From: Prosopocoilus inquinatus
Taxonomy: Eukaryota > Arthropoda > Insecta > Coleoptera > Lucanidae
DNA: 64,000 nt
Reading direction: 5' to 3'
NCBI GenBank assembly: GCA_036172665.1
Contig: CM069870.1
Span: 63,984,212-64,048,211 of the forward strand
The position numbers and the translations under genes were made by a program. The notes below the pieces were generated by a model. That model had not been told where the DNA came from, ran no database searches, and worked only from the letters and a program-made list of their open reading frames with translations. Below are positions 58,810 through 64,000 of the stretch, in pieces. Positions within the stretch are counted from its first letter, which is position 1, and every line of letters starts with the position of its first letter.

Positions 58810-60082
58810 CGTGGCCTGCTGGAAAATTTTCTGAAATCTAGTAGGTCTAGAATTGTTAGCGTTTATCAACTGTCATATTTGAAAAATTTTACGTTTTTCG
58901 CCTGTAATTCTATTGACAGTTCCTATCCAAGTGAACTAGTTTTGTTTGTACAGCATTTGAGAAAAAGTAATTTTGTATAAACATGGAAATCTCGCGTGAA
59001 CGTTTTCGTGCCTTGATTTTTTACGATTTCAAATGTGGTCTAACGCCGAAACAATGCCTCGGTCGGCTTCATTTGGCTTTTGGAGATGAAGCACCATCAA
59101 AGAGCAGTGTTCATAATTGGTTTGCCGAATTCCAGCGTGTACGTACCTCTCTCAGTGACGAATTTCGTGAAGGTCGTCCATCAACATCTGTTTTTACCAC
59201 TAATGTAGATGCTGTGCGTGAAATGCTTCAGTGAGATCGACATGTGACATACCCTGAGATTCAAGCATTCTTACGCACTCACCTGAAAGCAATACACCAG
59301 ATTTTGCATGATCATTTGAACGTAAGAAAGCTTTGCAGTCGTTGAATCCCACACAATTTAACAGAACCGCAAAAGCAGGGTTATGTCAAATGGTGCGACG
59401 AAATGCTCAAGAAATTCAATGGAGGTCGTTCAAATTTAATTTATAACATCGTTACTGGTGACGAAACGTGGATCTATTCGTACAAGCCAGAAAATAAACA
59501 ACAATCTACCGTTTGGGTATTTCAAAATGAACCAAAACCAACAAAAGTTGCCTGTTCACGCAGTGTTGCGAAGCAAATGATTGCTTATTTCTTTGGTTAT
59601 CTGGACATGTAGCAACCGTGGCTTTAGAGAATCGAAAAACCGTGAAGCCTGATTGATATACTACAATTTGTTTGCCGGAAGTCATCGAATAAGAAGAAAC
59701 AATCGAAACCCATCATGACAACACCAGCTCTCACTCAGTCCGTCAAACAGTTGATTTTTTGTCCAACAAAAATGTTGAATTAATGACTCATTGTCCATAT
59801 TAACCTGATTTATCACCTAATGATTTCTTTTTGTTCCCAAATATCAAGAATGAAATGCGTGGTGAGCGATTTTCGTCGGCTGAAGCAGCGGTTGAAACAT
59901 TCCGGACACTGGTTTCTGAGGTACCATCTTTAGAGTGGAAAACGTGTTTTAGAAATTGGTTCGAGCTTATGCAAAAGTGTATTGACGTCAAAGGTGAATA
60001 CTTCGAAAAACAATGATACCGTTTACCAAATTTCATATGCGTTTTTTCATACCATTTCCAGAAACTTTTCCAGCAGCCCACG
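58810..60082 (+). mobile_element. mariner element, copy 3, both TIRs present
   Basis: A 1273-bp element. TIRs begin CGTGGCCTGCTGGAAAATTT on the left and, reverse-complemented, CGTGGGCTGCTGGAAAAGTT on the right. TA lies before the left end. AA instead of TA follows the right end, a probable point mutation. Confidence 0.95.
58983..60016 (+). pseudogene. mariner transposase, copy 3, multiple lesions
   Basis: Starts at the ATG at 58983 with the helix-turn-helix region intact to MLQ, then TGA at 59232-59234. Further damage: TGG to TGA in the CSRW motif (about 59344), a 1-bp loss near 59600, TGA at 59654-59656, a 4-bp loss near 59687 and the 14-bp deletion before HHDN (about 59705-59712). TGDETWIYSY is readable. 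The last two types of lesion at the Trp codon and before HHDN are identical in copy 2. The normal stop after YFEKQ is kept. Confidence 0.95.
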
Positions 60083-61009
60083 AAACTAATTAAAGAAATG
60101 CGCAGGATAATACTGTTTCGAATTGGGGGTTCACAAATTATAGTCAGAGCACTTTAGTTACAAACTGTCGCTTTATACAATTAAAAACACAATAGTAATG
60201 AGTTACAACACTTGTCTATCAAATAAAACTTCTATACAATGTACTTTCTACTATTCGAGATATAAACGCTTCGCTTGCTAACTTATAACTGACTAACGCG
60301 GCCGTACGGGCGTTTGTAGTAGATCCCTATAATCTCGAACGTACTGGAATAATCGTGAAATTTCGATGTTCTGTGACGTAAGATGGGGTGACTCGTACTA
60401 AAAATAGATCTATTTGCGTGTCAAGGCTGTAACAATTACTAATCGTTTCCGAGTCATGAATAAACTTTACTTCGTGGAGTGTTCGCGATTCGATAAAGAC
60501 GCGTCAAAGCGCTTACGGTAAGAAATGTTCAGCGGAAACAAAAAAGCTTAGACTGCAACAAATCTGCGTGGAATGTTAGATCTTCCTCGGGGCGAAATAA
60601 ATCCCTTTTCAATGAAAGGCGGTCAAGTCAATACAAAAATTCAATCAAGGAGGTATCAAACAGATCAACGCCGAGGGTTGTTTTCGTGAGTCTTCTTACG
60701 ATGACTACCAGAAATCGAGTGGCCGGAAAATACAATACCTGGCACCCCTCTAGGAAAAAGGACGTTTCCACATGACCATTTTATACGATGTGACTGATCA
60801 TCATAAGATTTCCAAAATTATCAGCTTTAGAAACGAAAAGTAGCTGTTTCAGTTTCTAATGCGGAATGGGAAATGGAACGTATTAATCAAATGTGCAGAA
60901 AGGTTAAATTTGTGAAGAAAACAAAAGAATAACAAAAATTGACTCAAAACGAAATCTTTGACAAAATTAAAGCCTAACACGCAAGGAGAACCAACAAAGC
61001 AATAAAAAT
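60083..61009. other. Spacer
   Basis: No gene is recognised. Confidence 0.45.
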
Positions 61010-61027
61010 TGGCGCTCAACGTTGGGC
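61010..61027 (+). other. Primer-binding-site-like sequence
   Basis: TGGCGCTCAACGTTGGGC resembles the tRNA-Lys primer-binding site of gypsy-class elements. It is followed by a CCATAAAAAGAACAAGAAC leader that is similar to the leader after 63215. No LTR pair is visible. Confidence 0.4.
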
Positions 61028-61639
61028 CATAAAAAGAACAAGAACCAGGAAATGACCCAGAGAAATCTTAGATTTAGCTTAGATGGTTGGCAATGACCAC
61101 CAGGGCTAGAGGATGTGTAGTCAGCGCCCTCATAACACTCATAACAGTAATTGGCGCCCCTCTTCCAGAAAAGTGAAATAAATTTGAATGTGAATGTGAA
61201 TTTATACAGTTGACTTAAAAAATAGTGTGAGTCCTTCATAAGCCGACATTAGTTCTTACAAAGTATGAAATTGCAAAAAAAAAATTGTTGTACTTCCATA
61301 GTTACCAGATTTTTTTAATTTAAATACATACATTATTTTTCCAAAATTTCTGTTAAAAAATAATTTTCGCAAATATTTGCTTAACTTCGAACCAGTTTAA
61401 ATGATTGCTGTCAGAATTAACTCTTAACTTCAAAAATAATCATCACAGAAAAATTTCTTATGTGATTTTAGAGTCAGACATTACTGCCAACCGTGGCGAT
61501 TTATCGCCAAATGAGCTACTTTTGTTAACCGTTTGTCTTACTTTTTTCTACAATGGCAATTGGTGATCTAAATAAGCAAATTAGTTTTCAATTGATTGTG
61601 ACTGAAAATTCTAAAAGAAAGAAAAATTAAATTTGGTTT

Positions 61640-62400
61640 TGGTTTAGTTAATTTTATTTAACTTTTGCTAGAGTTGAATAGAACTAGGTCGGGTTATATT
61701 GACATTGAGATTGGTTGAACTTCATTTGACTAAATGACTAAAATGATTTTCAATTTTTAACAATTTTTATACTTTTCTCTTCCAATTTTTATTTGTGTTA
61801 AATGAAGTAGGGGAGATTAGTTGCATTGAATTGACCTTGATATTAATTGAACTTCATTTTATTTGATTTAAATTTGTTTTGAATCTATAGTTTTAATTTT
61901 TCTTGTAAATATCTTTTACTTGTGCTAGATGAAGTTAAGTTGATATCAATTGGGTTGGATTGACCTTGAGATTAGTTGAACTTAACTTTAATCCATATAT
62001 AAATTTTAACATACATTTTTTTTTACTTTTAATTTTTCACTGTGTAGAATGGAGTGCTCTATAATATAATAGGTTGGGTGGGTTCAGTTGACCTTGAGTT
62101 TTGTAGGTGTTCATGTTAATTCATTTGAAGTTAATTTAATCAAAGTTTAATTCGATTTTGCTGATGACACTGCTTGTTTTTTTTTATTAGGGTTGAATGG
62201 AGTTTTAGGTTGAGTTGGATTGGGTCGACATTAAACTTTTTATTCAGGTTTTTTGTCTACTTTATACGTTCTTACTTTAATTTTTGTATTGTTTTTAATT
62301 TTAAATTTTTTGCTCGCGTTAAATAGTTCAGTTGTTGGATCGAGTTTGGTTGAACTTAAGATTGACGACGAGCTGCGCTTTAATCGTTTTTAATGAACAT
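61640..62400. repeat. About 125-bp degenerate tandem repeat
   Basis: Blocks containing TTGACCTTGAGATTAGTTGA-like text recur near 61700, 61835, 61960, 62085 and 62220, each preceded by a GTTRAATGRAGT-like phrase. The complementary text AAGGTCAACCCAACT occurs inside the element at 3145-4228. Confidence 0.65.
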
Positions 62401-62449
62401 ATTTTGGCGCCCCTCTTGCCTTGCTTATCCTACTTACCGCCTTCTACCG

Positions 62450-63197
62450 GCCCTGATGACCACTGATAACCATCCGGTTGCCAGAAGATCAAACAGTCGT
62501 TAGGAACACCCTCTACATCTCGAGAACCGTTCGAGATAGAGACTTCCGGTTTCGCATATTCGATTCTTCTCGAAAAGCCTTCATAGAGGATTTCCTACTT
62601 TCTGATTAGAAAATCACCAAGAATATGTTTGTTTTTGGAAATCACTACTCTACTCTGACCCATCTGACCACATTCTATTCTTTAGTTATTTATAAATGTT
62701 AGTTTTGTCTCCTTTTACTTTTATTTTTATTGATTGGGTTCGTAGGACCCTCACAGTATCTCGAGAACGGTTCGAGATAGAGACTTCCGGTTTTCACCGT
62801 TCGATTCGTCTCGAAAAACTTTCAGAGAAAGCGGTGATTTCATACTTTCTGATCAGAAAATCACCAAGAAAATGTTCGTTTGCGGAAGTCGCTACTACTG
62901 CTGATCCACTTGACGTTTCTTTAGTTATTTTTAAATGTTGCCTCCTTTTACTGTAACTTTCATTGATTTAGAACTTTTGGACTGAGAAAATCTTCACATG
63001 GTTAGATGGGTGCCAATGATCACTGACAACCATTCGGTCACTAGAAGATCAAATAGTTGTTCGGAGGATCATCACAGTATCTCGAGAAGGGTTCGAGATT
63101 GAGTCCTTCCGCTTTTCACCGTTCGATTCGTCTCGAAAAACTTCCCTTGAGGCGGTAATTCTTCACTTTCTGGCTTTACTTTAACATTATTAAATGT
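62450..63197. repeat. Three-unit tandem repeat with conserved palindrome
   Basis: Units share CAGAAGATCAAA, then ATCTCGA-N7-TCGAGAT (62517-62537, 62758-62778, 63079-63099), then AGACTTCCGGTTT, TTCGAT-CTCGAAAA, TTTCTGATTAGAAAATCACC-type text and a final TAAATGTT. The third unit ends exactly where a primer-binding-like site starts, so the block may be internal to, or derived from, an LTR. The open frame at 62696-62956 is not supported as a gene. Confidence 0.75.
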
Positions 63198-63215
63198 TGG
63201 CGCCCAACACGGAGC
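63198..63215 (+). other. Primer-binding-site-like sequence
   Basis: TGGCGCCCAACACGGAGC follows TAAATGT, as an LTR end would precede a tRNA-Lys primer site. An ATG frame 60 bp later (about 63273) stays open only about 24 codons, so gag, if present, is decayed. Confidence 0.45.
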
Positions 63216-64000
63216 CATTATAAACTAAAGAATCGAACAAGGAACAACGTGAATATTATTTTACTTTTTGAATATGAGCAATTGTGATAAAAAACGAACT
63301 TTAAGTTTTATGTGCGGGGTTCGGCAAATGGCAGGAAAAATTTAGTGCTCAAAAAGAAGTTGTTGCCCCCTTCAAAACTCCTTTTACTCCCATTGAATTA
63401 ATTAAAGATATTGTAGCAATGGAAAAATGTAGCAGGTAGAAATTATATTCCGAGAATTACCAGTAAATAAAATATGTAGTACAATGAGAGATGACTCGAA
63501 CGGATACTTGCTTTTATTAAATAACGCAGAATGGCGGAAGTTTTAGCGCCGGATGCAAAAACTAGCCTTGGCCATGCAAATCAAAATGCATCAACTATTT
63601 TGCATAAAGTTACATCAACTCATTTATCCTCTCTCAAAATTTACACGTTATAATGCATATAAATATTTAAACACGTATTACATGAGTAGAGTGGTAGTGT
63701 TAAAACCCCTATATACAAACCTCCCCTAGAAATCAAGTAGGTACGTTAATCTATTATTTATTTCGCTCTGACTGAGTCTTCATTCCAAAATTATATCACA
63801 TTACAAATTATCATTGCGGCTTTCAGATTTTTCATTTAATTATGAAAGAAAACTCATTGAGAGCGTGACAGGATGTGACTGGGAACGTCTTCGTGAAAGC
63901 TGTTGTTACAGGAATTTCGATTGAAATTGTTTTCCCTTTTGGCCAAGAGATGGCGCCTTGAATGATACCTGTCATGTCAGGATTTTATATTTTGAAGTTT
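63216..64000. other. Spacer, possible LTR-element leader
   Basis: No domain is recognised to the end of the window. Confidence 0.4.

Noticed and set aside
62517..62537. Heat-shock element
   Set aside because: GAA and TTC are separated by three bases rather than two, and the longer ATCTCGA palindrome explains the conservation better.
1..64000. CRISPR arrays, operons or bacterial genes
   Set aside because: No regularly spaced short repeats with unique spacers and no clustered long frames. All recognisable content is eukaryotic mobile DNA.

Overview
The window is AT-rich eukaryotic DNA with no recognisable intact host gene. Almost everything that can be named is a transposable element, and most of these are decayed. 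The elements are mariner (DD34D), a Tc1-like relic, Penelope-like elements (PLEs) with GIY-YIG domains, non-LTR retrotransposons with (TTA)n tails, a tRNA-derived SINE, Ty3/gypsy traces and several families of short inverted-repeat elements. This mix fits an arthropod, most likely an insect. The order cannot be fixed from the window, though a beetle-like genome with many repeats is a reasonable guess.

Layout. 0-12 kb: a SINE (about 984), a 1.08 kb element with 16-bp terminal inverted repeats (TIRs) (3145-4228), a GGGCC-type MITE (6919), a broken Tc1-like transposase (7690-8725), two copies of an AGCGTTTTCC palindromic MITE (8785 and 11624), and a 230-bp tandem repeat. 12-21 kb: mariner copy 1 (12273-13564, one nonsense codon within the visible frame), two further GGGCC MITEs, a hairpin element, one copy of a 0.48-kb dispersed repeat, and a weak chemoreceptor-like exon. 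22-29 kb: short tandem repeats, a 268-bp direct repeat and a gypsy RNase H fragment. 29.3-30.6 kb: a 1.28 kb near-perfect palindrome of two head-to-head PLE ends. 31-32.4 kb: a decayed insect repeat-associated protein. 32.6-33.4 and 47.1-47.9 kb: two inverted copies of a foldback element with 9-bp target duplications. 36.6-41.6 kb: a T-rich array of 1.5-1.74 kb units, each carrying a PLE-derived hairpin. 43.7-46.0 kb: a broken LINE. 48.6-49.5 kb: a PLE with a 34-bp terminal extension and a hammerhead-like motif. 50.1-51.4 and 58.8-60.1 kb: mariner copies 2 and 3. 53.2-54.5 kb: an A-rich degenerate array. 56.0-58.8 kb: a 5'-truncated LINE with an open 802-codon frame. 61-63.2 kb: tandem repeats bounded by retroelement primer-binding-like sites.

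How the parts relate. The only long undamaged reading frame is the LINE at 56 kb, and it lacks the start of its endonuclease, so no element here looks autonomous. Mariner copies 2 and 3 share inactivating lesions, so a dead copy seems to have been moved by transposase made elsewhere. The foldback, the MITEs and the PLE hairpins are likewise passengers that would depend on enzymes encoded outside the window. The strongest candidates for something little described are the foldback element with TIRs built from seven 13-16 bp repeats, and the PLE family (ribozyme-like core, 34-bp extension) with its tandemly amplified hairpin derivatives.
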